A stretch of 64,000 nt of DNA from PALSA-555 sp963821325 (GCA_963821325.1 CAWGDC010000006.1:728432-792431); one strand, 5' to 3'. Positions 24,811 through 34,424 are shown, counted from the stretch's first letter. Program-made: numbers and translations. The notes: a model not told the origin generated them from the letters alone.

Positions 24811-27210
24811 TCAGAGCTCTTGGCGTCGCCGGAGCTGGTTGAACGCGATCCACCCAGGAAGCGCGGGCAGCCAGTAGCCGATGAGGCGTGCCGTGAGCAC
24901 CGCGGCGATCGCCGGCGTCGTCGGGGCGCCGACTTGGGCGAGGCCGCCGACGAGCGCGGCTTCGAGTGCCCCGAGGCCGCCCGGCGTCGGCGCCGCGGCA
25001 GCGACGGCCGAGCCGGCGACGAAGACGGCGAGCACCGTGACGACGGGGAGATGGACGCCGAAGGCCTCGAGCGAGGCGACGAGCACGCAGCCTTGAGCCG
25101 TCGTGACACCCGCCGAGCCGCCGAGGAGAAGGAGGCCGCGTCGCGGACGGCGCACGATGTCACGGATCTCGGCGCCCGGCCACATGACCCTCCAGAACCG
25201 GATCAGGCGATGACGCCAGTACAGGCCCCCGATGACGGCGAGCGCGAGCACGATCACCCCGGCGATGGGCCAGATGACGTCAAGGTCCGGTGAAGCTGGC
25301 AGCCGCAGACGCGAATGAAGACCGACCAGCGGGACCAGGGTCGCGAGCAGAACGGCGTGGACGACAAGGCCGGCACCGGCGTCGACGCCCACGGATCTGA
25401 GCGCTTGGGTGCGCGTTGTCCCGGCGCGTTCGAGGTATCGGACATTGGTCGCGATGGCACCCACACCCGCCGGCGCCAGTCGATTGGTGAACGCGGCGGC
25501 GAACTGCGCGACGGTGGTCCGGCCGAGCGCCAGCGGCGTCGGAGCAGCGCCCATGAGCGCGGCTGCCGCCATGACGTAGCCCACCGCGGTGCTCAGTGCC
25601 GCCAGCAAGAGCCAGCTGATGTCGGCGTGGCTCGCAGCGGTGAGCGTCGCCTGCAAGTTGCCGGTCTGGGTGACCAGTACCCCCAGGGCGACCAGGCCGA
25701 GGAGGAGCAGACCCAGATTGCGGGTTGCCACCCGCAGTGGGCGCTCCATCGGCGGTGCTGGTTCTGTGCCGAGCTGGGCGACGGCGGCCCGCAACTCCTC
25801 GAGGGCACGTGGCGACCGTCGCAGCGCGGCGCGCGTCGGCGGCGGGAGCGTCAGCGGCTGCAGGCGGGGCAGGACCTCGAGGAGCAGCGAGGTCCCGAGC
25901 TCATCGTGCGCGATGCCGACCGCCGCGGTCGGCCCCACCGCCGCGGCGCTGGACGCGATCAGCGCGGCGATGTCGTCGCGCTGATCGTCCAAGGTCGGCT
26001 CCAGGCGCGCGTGGCACAGATTGACGCAGCTCACGGTGTCGGCTCCGGCGACAAAGGCGTCCAGGTCCAGGTTCCCATGGGCGATCCCTGCACGATGGAG
26101 GGCTCGCAGCGTCCGCCACGTCGCGGCGAGCGTTGCTGCGTCCAGCGGAGCGACCCGGGCGAGCGACTCGCCGCCCAGCCAACCGCGAGCCAAGACGGCT
26201 TCGCCGTCGGCGAGACGCGCTGTCCAGGAGACATCGGGGACCGACACGCCGGCGCGCGCCGCCAGCATCAGGGCAAGCGCCTCGTGTTCGATGGCATGAA
26301 CTGGGCCGCGACGATCCTCGACGTCGCCCGGGTCTCGGAAGGCGACCAGTCGCCAGGCCCGATAGAGCCAGTCGGCTTCCCGCCGGTCGCGGTCGACCAC
26401 GCGCATGTGCAAGACCGCGCCGTCATGACCCACCAGGCGGAAGCAGTCGGGTGCGCCTGCGAGTGCTTCGACGGACGCCACCGGGCGTCCGATCGTCGCG
26501 AGGCGCGCCAAGAGGGCACGCGGATCGGGGAGTCCCCGTGGCGCGCCGAGTATCAGGTGCACGGCCGAGCCGACAATCCAACCGACAGCGAAGCCCCCGA
26601 TGACGTCCACGGGCAGATGGGCGCCGACATAGATCCGGGCCACGCCAACGGTCGCAACGAGCAACCAGGCGGATCGTCGACCAGACCGACCGAGATATGG
26701 GCTCGCGATCGTGGCGAGCGCAGCAGCCACCGCCACATGGGTTGATGGGAACGCCAGGCCGGGGGTGACCGCCCCATGCAGCAGAACGCCGGAAATGCGC
26801 TCGTCCGGCGGTCGCTGGGCCGCGACCTGCGTGAGGGACTTGGCCACGACCCACGCCGCGCCTCCGCCGAATGCCAGCAGCCGAGCCAGCCGGGCGCGGC
26901 GGTCGAGGACGCAGACGACGGCGATCAGAGGCACCGCGGCGAGCGCACCAAGCTGCATGACGCCGATCAGTGGCGCGCCGACCGCACCCGGAAGCTGGTT
27001 GATCAGTCGGAAGAGGTTGACTTCGATCGTGCTGGGGTCGGCTGAACTCACCGTGATCCACGACCACGCCAAGATCCCGAGGCCCAGAGCAACCCGCAGC
27101 GCATCGGCCGGGTCCCGCCGAGTTGCGCTGCGGACTGCCCGCGCCTGGTTCGTTGGTCGGACAGACGGCGATGGCTTCACGGCGTCGATCGGCGACGACC
27201 TCCACGTCAC
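24811..27210 (-). CDS. PAP2 phosphatase / pseudokinase / lipid-flippase (LPG synthase TM) fusion
   Basis: The product has about 799 residues in three parts. The first is a PAP2 membrane phosphatase with a complete active site: K124-x8-RP, PSTH at 155-158, and R192-x5-H198-x3-D202. The second is a kinase-like domain at ~240-430 in which HGN (378-380) replaces H-x-D, NLC (397-399) replaces DFG, and an Arg stands at the usual Lys (HMRVV), so it is probably inactive. The third is an 8-helix lysylphosphatidylglycerol-synthase-type flippase (~460-790) ending PALPGWIAFNQLRRRQ. It may dephosphorylate and translocate a polyprenyl or phospholipid. The start GTG 27210 is a choice; ATG 27336 is also in frame. 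Confidence 0.8.
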   Translation of the reverse strand: MTWRSSPIDAVKPSPSVRPTNQARAVRSATRRDPADALRVALGLGILAWSWITVSSADPSTIEVNLFRLINQLPGAVGAPLIGVMQLGALAAVPLIAVVCVLDRRARLARLLAFGGGAAWVVAKSLTQVAAQRPPDERISGVLLHGAVTPGLAFPSTHVAVAAALATIASPYLGRSGRRSAWLLVATVGVARIYVGAHLPVDVIGGFAVGWIVGSAVHLILGAPRGLPDPRALLARLATIGRPVASVEALAGAPDCFRLVGHDGAVLHMRVVDRDRREADWLYRAWRLVAFRDPGDVEDRRGPVHAIEHEALALMLAARAGVSVPDVSWTARLADGEAVLARGWLGGESLARVAPLDAATLAATWRTLRALHRAGIAHGNLDLDAFVAGADTVSCVNLCHARLEPTLDDQRDDIAALIASSAAAVGPTAAVGIAHDELGTSLLLEVLPRLQPLTLPPPTRAALRRSPRALEELRAAVAQLGTEPAPPMERPLRVATRNLGLLLLGLVALGVLVTQTGNLQATLTAASHADISWLLLAALSTAVGYVMAAAALMGAAPTPLALGRTTVAQFAAAFTNRLAPAGVGAIATNVRYLERAGTTRTQALRSVGVDAGAGLVVHAVLLATLVPLVGLHSRLRLPASPDLDVIWPIAGVIVLALAVIGGLYWRHRLIRFWRVMWPGAEIRDIVRRPRRGLLLLGGSAGVTTAQGCVLVASLEAFGVHLPVVTVLAVFVAGSAVAAAAPTPGGLGALEAALVGGLAQVGAPTTPAIAAVLTARLIGYWLPALPGWIAFNQLRRRQEL

Positions 27211-27473
27211 AACGGGCAGGAGCCCTCGAGCCCGCCGCGGCGAGCGATCGCCAGACGGTACCAACCCAATGTTTCGGCGCTGCCGTGTCACGCCGGATGC
27301 GACAGGGCCGGCGGGGCCAAGCTCGGCTTGCTCCATTGCGAGACAAGAGCGTCCGTCGACCACCGTCCGGGGCCGGCGCCGAGATCTTGGGCGGGTCTTT
27401 GCCTTCTGTTGGAGGTCTGAAGGGACGCGACCTGAGACGCTACGGGCGGCCCAAGTCTGGGAGGGAGGTGGGA

Positions 27474-28844
27474 GTGTCAACGCTCGTCGCGTCACGAGAC
27501 CACAGTGACGAACACCTGACGCGCACGACGCGTGCGCGTCGTCGGGCGACGCGCGGCGCCCCCGATCACCTTCCTCGGCTGCTCGAGGGCTACCGAGTCG
27601 ACAGCGCCATGCGACTCGACGATCACCTCGACCGCTACGGGTTGCCGCCATGGCGCGGCGCGAAGCGTCGAGGGCCCGGCCCGCTCCTGCACACCATCGA
27701 GCAGGCTGGCCTCCGGGGACGGGGCGGTGCCGCGTTCCCGACGGCGCGCAAGCTCCGCGCAGTCGCCGACCATCGGGGCTGCCCCGTCGTGGTGGCCAAC
27801 GGCGCCGAGGGGGAACCGGCGAGCCAGAAGGACAAGCTGCTGCTCGCTGGTCTGCCGCACCTGGTCCTCGACGGTGCCGCCCTCATGGCCGAGGCGGTCG
27901 GCGCTCCCGAGGTGATCGTCGTCGTGGAGCGCCCCGCACGCGCCGCGTTCCGGGCTGTCGCGCAGGCGATCGAGGCCCGACGGGCGGCGAACCTCGACCC
28001 CGTGTCGTTTCGGCTCCTCGCCGTGCCGGGCCGATATGTCGCGGGGGAGGCGACGGCGCTCGTGAACTACATCAACACGGGCCTGGCCAAGCCCACGTTC
28101 GTGCCGCCGCGAGTCTCCGAGCGCGGCGTCCAGGGACGACCAACGCTGGTCCACAACGTCGAGACCTTGGCCCACGTCGCCCTGATCGCCCGATACGGCG
28201 CGGACTGGTTTCGTCGACTCGGGACGCGTGACGAACCGGGGTCTGCGCTCGTCACCCTCGACGGTGCGGTCGCGCACCCCGGCGTGGTCGAAGTGGCGTT
28301 CGGCACCACGCTCGGTGCGGCGATCATGGCCGCCGGCGGGCCGACCGCCGAGCTGTCGGCTGTCCTCGTTGGTGGCTACTTCGGCACCTGGCTGCGCGCC
28401 GCGGACGTGTGGGAGGCGCCCCTCACGGACGCCGCCCTCCGCACCGTCGGGGGTTCCTTTGGCTGCGGCCTCATCTACGCGTTCCCGGCAGAGTGCTGCG
28501 GGCTGCAGGCGTCGGCGCGGATCGCCCGCTACCTCGCCGACGAGAGCGCCGGCCAATGCGGACCCTGTCTGTACGGGCTGCGAGCCATGGCCGACACCTT
28601 CACCCGCCTCGCGACGGACACCCCCGACCGCGACACGGTCCGTCGTCTGGAGCACCTCTGCGACGAGGTCCTCGGGCGTGGCGCCTGCAACTACCCCGAC
28701 GGCGTCGTCGGCTTTCTCCGCAGCAGCTTGACGGTCTTCGACCGCGAGATCAGCCGCCACGGACGCGACGGTCGGTGCCCGTCGAAGGCGCCGCCGGCCC
28801 TCCCGCTCCCTGATCCCGCACATCGCGATTGGAGCTGGCACTGA
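27474..28844 (+). CDS. NuoF-like NADH-binding flavoprotein (second copy)
   Basis: The product has 456 residues and is closely similar to the protein at 19852. It has LRGRGGAAFPTARK, NGAEGEPASQKDK, YVAGEATALVNY and the cluster region SAGQCGPCLYG plus GRGACNYPDGV. It also has alanine in place of the first cluster cysteine. In addition the NADH loop reads GEAT instead of the usual GEET, so nucleotide binding may differ. The start is GTG 27474, seven bases after GGGAGG. It has no ferredoxin, ApbE or membrane partner next to it. It is divergent from the PAP2/flippase gene and followed by a cyclic-nucleotide-binding gene. The pair of copies suggests duplication within the region. Confidence 0.85.
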   Translation: MSTLVASRDHSDEHLTRTTRARRRATRGAPDHLPRLLEGYRVDSAMRLDDHLDRYGLPPWRGAKRRGPGPLLHTIEQAGLRGRGGAAFPTARKLRAVADHRGCPVVVANGAEGEPASQKDKLLLAGLPHLVLDGAALMAEAVGAPEVIVVVERPARAAFRAVAQAIEARRAANLDPVSFRLLAVPGRYVAGEATALVNYINTGLAKPTFVPPRVSERGVQGRPTLVHNVETLAHVALIARYGADWFRRLGTRDEPGSALVTLDGAVAHPGVVEVAFGTTLGAAIMAAGGPTAELSAVLVGGYFGTWLRAADVWEAPLTDAALRTVGGSFGCGLIYAFPAECCGLQASARIARYLADESAGQCGPCLYGLRAMADTFTRLATDTPDRDTVRRLEHLCDEVLGRGACNYPDGVVGFLRSSLTVFDREISRHGRDGRCPSKAPPALPLPDPAHRDWSWH

Positions 28845-28914
28845 CCGCGTCGTGGACATCGCTGCGGGCTCGACGGCGTGTCGACGTCGGGGCGCGCGGC
28901 GCCCGGAGGAGCCG

Positions 28915-29349
28915 ATGAGGCACCGGGTCTCGCTCCGCGAGCAGCTTCGCCACGTTCCGCTGCTCGACACGCTCTCCGATCTCGAGGTGACGCGAATCGC
29001 CCGCCTCGCACGGCGTATTCGGGAACCGGCAGGCGAGCTGCTCGTCAAGGAGGGTGAAGCGGGACACGAGTTCCTCATCGTCTTGGAAGGCGAGATCGAC
29101 GTTCGGCACGGCGACCAGGTCGTCGGCACCTTCGGTCCCGGTGCGTACGTGGGCGAGATGGCGTTGCTCGACGACCTGGCGCAGCGAACGGCCACGGTCC
29201 GGGCACGAACACCGGTCACGATCGCCTTCATTGGGCGGCGCGACTTCGACCGGCTCCTGTCCGACCTCCCCCAACTGGCACAACAGATCCACGAAACCAG
29301 CGACCAGCGGCGACGAGCTGACAGCGATCCACCGGCTCAGCCCCAGTAG
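28915..29349 (+). CDS. Stand-alone cyclic-nucleotide-binding domain protein
   Basis: The product has 144 residues. The domain starts LRHVPLLDTLSDLEVTRIAR and continues with LLVKEGEAGHEFLIVLEGEI and GPGAYVGEMALLDDLAQRTATVRA, the phosphate-binding cassette (G-E-x-A-L-L with R-x-A-T). The arginine and glutamate that bind cAMP are present. There is no helix-turn-helix after it, so it is not a Crp-type activator. It could instead gate or sense a partner protein, such as the NuoF-like protein encoded 70 bases upstream. The start is ATG 28915 behind CGGAGGA. Confidence 0.82.
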   Translation: MRHRVSLREQLRHVPLLDTLSDLEVTRIARLARRIREPAGELLVKEGEAGHEFLIVLEGEIDVRHGDQVVGTFGPGAYVGEMALLDDLAQRTATVRARTPVTIAFIGRRDFDRLLSDLPQLAQQIHETSDQRRRADSDPPAQPQ

Positions 29350-29442
29350 GTCGCGAGACCACCTGGTCACCCAGCCCGAGCCGCGACGATCGCGGGCAGC
29401 GAGCGAGTCTTTTCGAGGGAAGCCGGGCGAACCGGCGCGACC

Positions 29443-30833
29443 TCAATGGTGAAACCCGGCGACCGGTTTGCTGAGCGGCGCTGACTGGTTCTGCAGCTCG
29501 GTCACGGCGTCGCGCAGGTCGGTGAGCAGCGAATCGCCGAGGTCGCCGCTGAACCCGTTGCGCACCACGATGCGCAGCACGGACTGCTGTTCCAGGTGGG
29601 CGGGCAGCGAATAGGCGGGCACGAGCCAGCCCCGCTCCCGCAGCACGCGGGACACGTCGTACACCGAGTAGCGGGCCTCGTCGCTGCGGACGGTGAAGGC
29701 GAACACCGGCAGGTGCTCGGCGCGTGTCAGCAGCTCGAAGGGTTCGAGGGCGTCGATGCCGGCCGCCAGGTGGCGCGCGACATCTCGGGTGACCGTCTGC
29801 ACCCGGTGGTATCCGTGATGTCCGAGGCGAAGGAAGTTGTAGTACTGGGCGATGACCGGCGCGCCGGAGCGCGAGAAGTTGAGCGAGAAGGTCGACTCGT
29901 TCCCGCCGAGGTAGTTGACCGAGAACACCAGCTCCTCCGGGAGCGCCGCGGCGTCACGCCACACCACCCACCCGACGTTCGGGTAGACGAGCCCGTACTT
30001 GTGGCCCGACGTGTTGATCGACGCGACGCGCGGGAGCCGGAAGTCCCAGCGCAGATCCGGGTCGAGGAACGGGGCCACGAACCCGCCGGACGCCGCGTCG
30101 ACGTGCATCGGGATGTCGGGTCCGCCCCCCGCTTGGAGGCGGTCGAGGGCCGCGGCGATGTCGGCGATCGGCTCGTAGCTGCCGTCGAAGGTCGAGCCCA
30201 GGATCCCCACGACGCCGATGGTGTGGTCGTCGCAGTGCGGGATCGCCGTCGCCGCGGTCAGGTGTCGCCGGCCCGGCTCGAGGGGCACGAGGCGCGGCTC
30301 GACATCGAAGTAGCGACAGAACTTCTCCCAGCAGATCTGGACGTTGATGCCCATGACCAGATTCGGTTGGGTGTCCGGCAGGCCGGCGCTGCGGCGCCGC
30401 GCCTGCCACCGCCGCTTCGAGCGCGAGGCCACCGAGCATCGCGGCCTCGCTCGACCCGGTCGTCGAGCAGCCGATCGGGTCCTCCTCGGGTGGCGCGTTC
30501 CACAGATGGGAGAGGATGTTCACGCAGCGCCGCTCGAGCTCGGCGCTCCGGGGGTACTCGTCCCGGTCGACGATGTTCTTGTCGAAGCACGCCGCCATGA
30601 GGTCGGTCGCCTCCGGCTCCATCCAGGTGCTGACGAACGTCGCGAGGTTGAGCCGGGCGTTGCCGTCGAGCATGCAGCTCGTCGCGCACGATCTGCACCG
30701 CGGTGGCTGCCGGCAGGTCCTGCTCGGCCAGCTTGAACGTCGGGATCGTCACGTCGCCGATCCCGCAGTACATCGGATTCAGCGACAGCTCACGGTCCTG
30801 CAGCGTGGCGGGCACCCGCCGGGAGAGCGGCAC
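29443..30833 (-). CDS. gadB: Glutamate decarboxylase, two frameshifts
   Basis: The PLP enzyme converts glutamate to GABA, taking up a proton. Reading through two one-base insertions (near 30668 and 30418) gives about 463 residues, the normal GAD length. The N-terminal part has SLNPMYCGIGDVTIPTF. The middle part has LNLATFVSTWMEPEA and GCSTTGSSEAAMLGGLAL. The C-terminal part has HVDAASGGFVAPF and the PLP lysine in SINTSGHKYGLVYPN. The start is GTG 30833 behind a strong AAGGAGGT. The 5' leader can form a hairpin reaching that ribosome site. No glutamate/GABA antiporter gene is adjacent. Since all three pieces are well conserved, sequencing error is likelier than decay. Confidence 0.85.
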
Positions 30834-30842
30834 CGCAACCTC

Positions 30843-30866
30843 CTTCGCGCTCGAAGCGCGGCGAAG
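30843..30866 (-). promoter_or_regulatory. Hairpin in the gadB leader next to the ribosome-binding site
   Basis: On the minus strand the leader has outer arms CTTCGC and GCGAAG and an inner GCGCT-TCG-AGCGC stem. The 3' outer arm runs into the AAGGAGG ribosome site of gadB. Folding could hide the site and control translation. This is read directly from the bases; the regulatory role is inferred. Confidence 0.4.
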
Positions 30867-30916
30867 CCTACGGCCGGCCCTCCGCCCACCCCGGCGCCCC
30901 AGCCGCCGAGATTAGG

Positions 30917-30942
30917 GAGGGTCCCTCACTATGCTCTATACT
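30917..30942 (+). promoter_or_regulatory. Candidate promoter and palindrome before the second marR gene
   Basis: GAGGG-T-CCCTC (30917-30927) is a perfect inverted repeat. It is followed by TATACT (30937-30942), a good -10 hexamer, about 25 bases before the marR start at 30967. The palindrome would lie between the -35 and -10 positions, a usual place for an autoregulatory operator. Confidence 0.4.
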
Positions 30943-30966
30943 CACTTTCTCATGGTGGAGCGTGCA

Positions 30967-31437
30967 ATGACCGCCGCGGGCGTGCGACGGCGACGGGCCG
31001 ACGCCGAGTCGGCCGCGGCGCTCGCCGAGCTCGTGGTGCAGACCTCCTGGCGGCTGCGGCGGGGCGCGGCGAAGGAGCTGGCCCCGTTCGGGGTCACGTT
31101 CGGGCAGGCCCGGGTGATGCGCGTCCTGGCCGGCTCCCCGGAGCCGATGCGCATGGCCGACCTCGCGGCCCACCTCGAGATCGTGCCCCGGTCCGTGACC
31201 ACGATGATCGACGGTCTCGAAGGCGCCGGGCTCGTGGAGCGCGACCCGCACCCGCACGACCGCCGCTGCCTGCTCGTCACGCCGACGCCCGAGGGACGCG
31301 CCGTGCTCGAGCGGATGGACCGGGCCCGCCGCGCCACCGCCGAGGAGCTCTTCGCGCCCCTGTCGCCACCCGAACGGGCCCAGCTGCTCCACCTGCTCGC
31401 CACGGTGAGCGCCACCGACGAGGCGGAGGGTCACTGA
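30967..31437 (+). CDS. MarR-family regulator of the adjacent ABC exporter
   Basis: The product has 156 residues. Winged-helix features are FGVTFGQARVMRVLAGSPEP, MRMADLAAHLEIVPRSVTTM (recognition helix) and GLVERDPHPHDRRCLLVTPT (wing with D-R-R). The start is ATG 30967 with GGTGGAG eight bases before; ATG 30952 is a weaker alternative. The stop overlaps the start of the ABC transporter by one base, so this regulator and exporter form one unit. It is likely a ligand-released repressor of its own operon. Confidence 0.87.
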   Translation: MTAAGVRRRRADAESAAALAELVVQTSWRLRRGAAKELAPFGVTFGQARVMRVLAGSPEPMRMADLAAHLEIVPRSVTTMIDGLEGAGLVERDPHPHDRRCLLVTPTPEGRAVLERMDRARRATAEELFAPLSPPERAQLLHLLATVSATDEAEGH

Positions 31438-33351
31438 TGGGTCACGGCAGCCCGATGTGGGGAGCGATGCGCTCGCTGCGCCGCGACCAGTCGGTCACCG
31501 ACGCCCGCGTGGCGAAGGGGACCGGCAAGCGCATCCTGCGCTTCGCTGCCCCGTACAAGCGCGTCCTGATCATCTTCCTCGGGTTCGTCGTGGTCGACGC
31601 GGTCATCACCGCGGTGAACCCGCTGATCCTCCGCGACATCATCAACAACGGCATCCTGCGCAAGGACAGCAGCCTCATCGTCACCCTGGCGCTGCTCGTG
31701 GCCGGCCTCGCGCTCGTGGACGCGCTGCTGTCGCTGGCCCAGCGCTACGTGTCGGCCCGCATCGGCGAGGGCCTCATCTACGACATGCGCACCAAGGTGT
31801 TCGACCACGTGCAGCGCATGCCGATCGCCTTCTTCACCCGCACCCAGACCGGCGCGCTCGTGACCCGGTTGAACAACGACGTTCTCGGCGCCCAGGAGGC
31901 GTTCACCGACGTCCTCTCCACGGTCATCGGCAACCTCATCAGCGTCGCGTTCATCCTGATCGTGATGCTGCTGCTCTCCTGGCAGATCACCCTGCTGGCG
32001 CTGCTGCTGCTGCCCATCTTCCTCCTCCCGGCCCGGTGGCTCGGCCGTCGTATGCAGGCCATCACCCGTGAGGCGTACGCCCTGAACGCCGAGATGAACA
32101 CGACGATGACGGAGCGCTTCAACGTCTCTGGCGCCCTGCTCGTGAAGCTGTTCGGGCGCCCCCGCGACGAGACGTCGACGTTCGAGCGGCGGGCGGGGCG
32201 GGTCCGCGACATCGGGGTCACCCAGGCGATGTACGCCCGGTTCTTCTTCGTGGCCCTCACCCTCACCGCGGCGCTCGCCACCGCCCTCGTGTACGGGTGG
32301 GGCGGCGTCCTGGCGGTCAACGGCGCGTTGAACATCGGGACGCTCGTGGCGCTCACCGCCTACCTCGCCCGCCTCTACGGGCCCCTGACCCAGCTGTCGA
32401 ACATCAATGTGGACGTCATGACCACGCTCGTGTCGTTCGAGCGGGTCTTCGAGGTGCTCGACCTCCCGCCGATGATCCAGGAGAAGCCCAACGCCGTGGT
32501 GATCCCCCGCGGCCCGGCCCGGATCGAGTTCGAGCACGTCGACTTCTCGTATCCCGAACGCCGACGAGGTGTCGCTGGCGTCACTCGAATCGGTGGCGAG
32601 CCTCGACCACACCGTGAGCGGTCAGATTCTCCACGACGTGAGCTTCACGGTGGAGCCCGGCACCATGACCGCGCTCGTCGGACCGTCCGGCGCTGGGAAG
32701 ACGACGATCTGTCACCTCGTCCCGCGCCTCTACGACGTGCGCAGCGGCGCCATCACGATCAACGGCATCGACGTGCGGGACGCCACCCTCGACTCGCTCC
32801 GCGAGAGCATCGGGATGGTGACCCAGGACGCGCACATGTTCCACGAGACGATCCGCTCCAACCTGGAGTACGCCAAGCCGGACGCGACCGACGACGAGCT
32901 CGAGGCCGCGCTGCGGGCCGCGCAGATCTGGCCGCTCGTGTCCGGGCTCGCCGACGGGCTCGACACCGTCGTCGGGGACCGCGGCTACCGCCTGTCCGGC
33001 GGGGAGAAGCAGCGCCTGGCGATCGCCCGGCTCCTCCTGAAGGCGCCGGACATCGTCGTGCTCGACGAGGCCACCGCCCACCTCGACTCCGAGTCCGAGC
33101 TCGCCGTGCAGCAGGCACTCGAGACCGCGCTCGCCGGGCGCACGTCGCTCGTGATCGCGCACCGGCTCTCGACCGTCCGCGACGCCGACCAGATCCTCGT
33201 CGTCGAAGCGGGTCGGATCGTTGAGCGGGGCCGCCACGAGGAGCTCCTCGAGGCGGGTGGCCTCTTCGCCGAGCTGCACCGCACCCAGTTCGAGGGCCAG
33301 CGCGTCCACGAGCCGCCCCAGCTCACGAGCCCCGCGAACCAGCCCGCCTGA
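31437..33351 (+). CDS. ABC-type multidrug/lipid exporter (TMD-NBD half transporter), one frameshift
   Basis: About 637 residues when joined. The N-terminal membrane domain has six helices and the coupling-region motifs DMRTKVFDHVQRMPIAFFTR and TGALVTRLNNDV. The frame breaks near 32556 (FSYPE); removing one base gives FSYPNADEVSLASL and continues. The nucleotide-binding domain has Walker A GPSGAGKTT, signature LSGGEKQRLAIARLLL, Walker B IVVLDEATAHLDSE and the H-loop IAHRLSTVRDAD. It should work as a dimer exporting drugs or lipids. The start ATG 31437 overlaps the marR stop. The marR link suggests induction by its own substrate. Confidence 0.88.
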
Positions 33352-33366
33352 TCCGGCCTCCGGCCG

Positions 33367-34362
33367 TCAGTCGTGGTTGGCGAACTCGATGAAGTCGTAC
33401 GGGTAGCCGCGCGGGAAGGCGCTCGCCCAGAACAGGGCGTTGCGGTGGTCGTCCTCGAGCTGCCAGCCGACCGCGCCCAGGTTGTCCTCCAGCTGGTCGA
33501 GGGTGCGCACCCCGATGATCGGCGCGGTGATGCCGGGCCGGGCGAGCACCCAGTTCAGCGCCACCTGCGCGGCGCTGCGGCCCGTGTCCGCCGCCACCTT
33601 CCCGACCGCGTCGACGATCCGCCACGCCCGGTCGTCCAGCCGGTACGTGAACGTGATCGGCTCGTCCGCCTCGCCGCCGCGCGTCCCGGCCGGCAGGTCC
33701 TCCCCGGGCCGGTACTTGCCGGTGAGGATCCCGCCGGCGAGCGGGCTCCACGGCAGCACGGCCAGGCCGCGGTCCCGGCACAGGGGCAGCAGCTCGCGCT
33801 CGATGTCGCGGGTGACGAGCGAGTACTCGGGCTGCAACGAGGAGAACGGCTCCCAGTCGTGCAACGCGGCGACGCCGAGCGCGGTGGCGAGGTGCCACGC
33901 CGCGAAGTTGCTGGCACCGACGTAGCGGACCTTGCCCTCGTGGACCAGGTCGTTCAGCGTCGACACGCTCTCCTCGAGCGGCGTGCGCGCGTCCCAGCAG
34001 TGCACCTGGTACAGGTCGATCCAGTCGGTCTGCAACCGGCGCAGGGACGCCTCCACCCCCAGCCGGATGTGGCGGCGTGACAGCCCGACGTCGTTGGGAC
34101 CCTCCCCGGTCGGGAACCGCACCTTCGTCGCCAGCACGACCGCGTCGCGCTTGGCGCCCAGGGCGCGGCCGGTGATCTCCTCCGACACGCCGGCCGAGTA
34201 CACGTCGGCCGTGTCGACGAAGTTGCCGCCGGCGTCGAGGAACCGGTCGAGGATCCGGCGACTCGTGGCCTCGTCGGCCTCGCGACCGAACGTCATCGCA
34301 CCGAGGCACAGCTCCGAGACGCGGACACCGGTGCGGCCCAGCGGTCGCAGCTCCACAGGCAT
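33367..34362 (-). CDS. Aldo/keto reductase
   Basis: The product has 331 residues and a full NADPH-dependent aldo/keto reductase barrel. The catalytic set can be seen: Asp and Tyr in FVDTADVYSAG near residue 50, Lys in VVLATKVRF near 80, His in YQVHCWD near 121. Cofactor-binding sequence is in the C-terminal third (GVRTLDQLEDNLGA). It reduces aldehydes or ketones; the substrate is unknown. It is convergent with the ABC exporter (15-base gap) and divergent from the secreted protein at 34425. Confidence 0.87.
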   Translation of the reverse strand: MPVELRPLGRTGVRVSELCLGAMTFGREADEATSRRILDRFLDAGGNFVDTADVYSAGVSEEITGRALGAKRDAVVLATKVRFPTGEGPNDVGLSRRHIRLGVEASLRRLQTDWIDLYQVHCWDARTPLEESVSTLNDLVHEGKVRYVGASNFAAWHLATALGVAALHDWEPFSSLQPEYSLVTRDIERELLPLCRDRGLAVLPWSPLAGGILTGKYRPGEDLPAGTRGGEADEPITFTYRLDDRAWRIVDAVGKVAADTGRSAAQVALNWVLARPGITAPIIGVRTLDQLEDNLGAVGWQLEDDHRNALFWASAFPRGYPYDFIEFANHD

Positions 34363-34424
34363 CTCCTTCTCGGTCGGGTCCCCGGGACATCCGATCCTCG
34401 CCCGGGGCGGCCCCGGGACACAAG

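Noticed and set aside
24591..25163. 190-codon minus-strand frame at the end of the flippase gene
   Set aside because: Ser/Arg-rich shadow of the flippase coding sequence with no protein-like segments.
30423..30833. gadB as a true pseudogene
   Set aside because: Both breaks are single extra bases and all catalytic and PLP-binding segments are intact; no stop codons within the joined frame.
31431..32612. 393-codon minus-strand frame over the ABC exporter
   Set aside because: Composition is His/Glu/Arg/Val antisense noise; the plus strand has clear transporter motifs.
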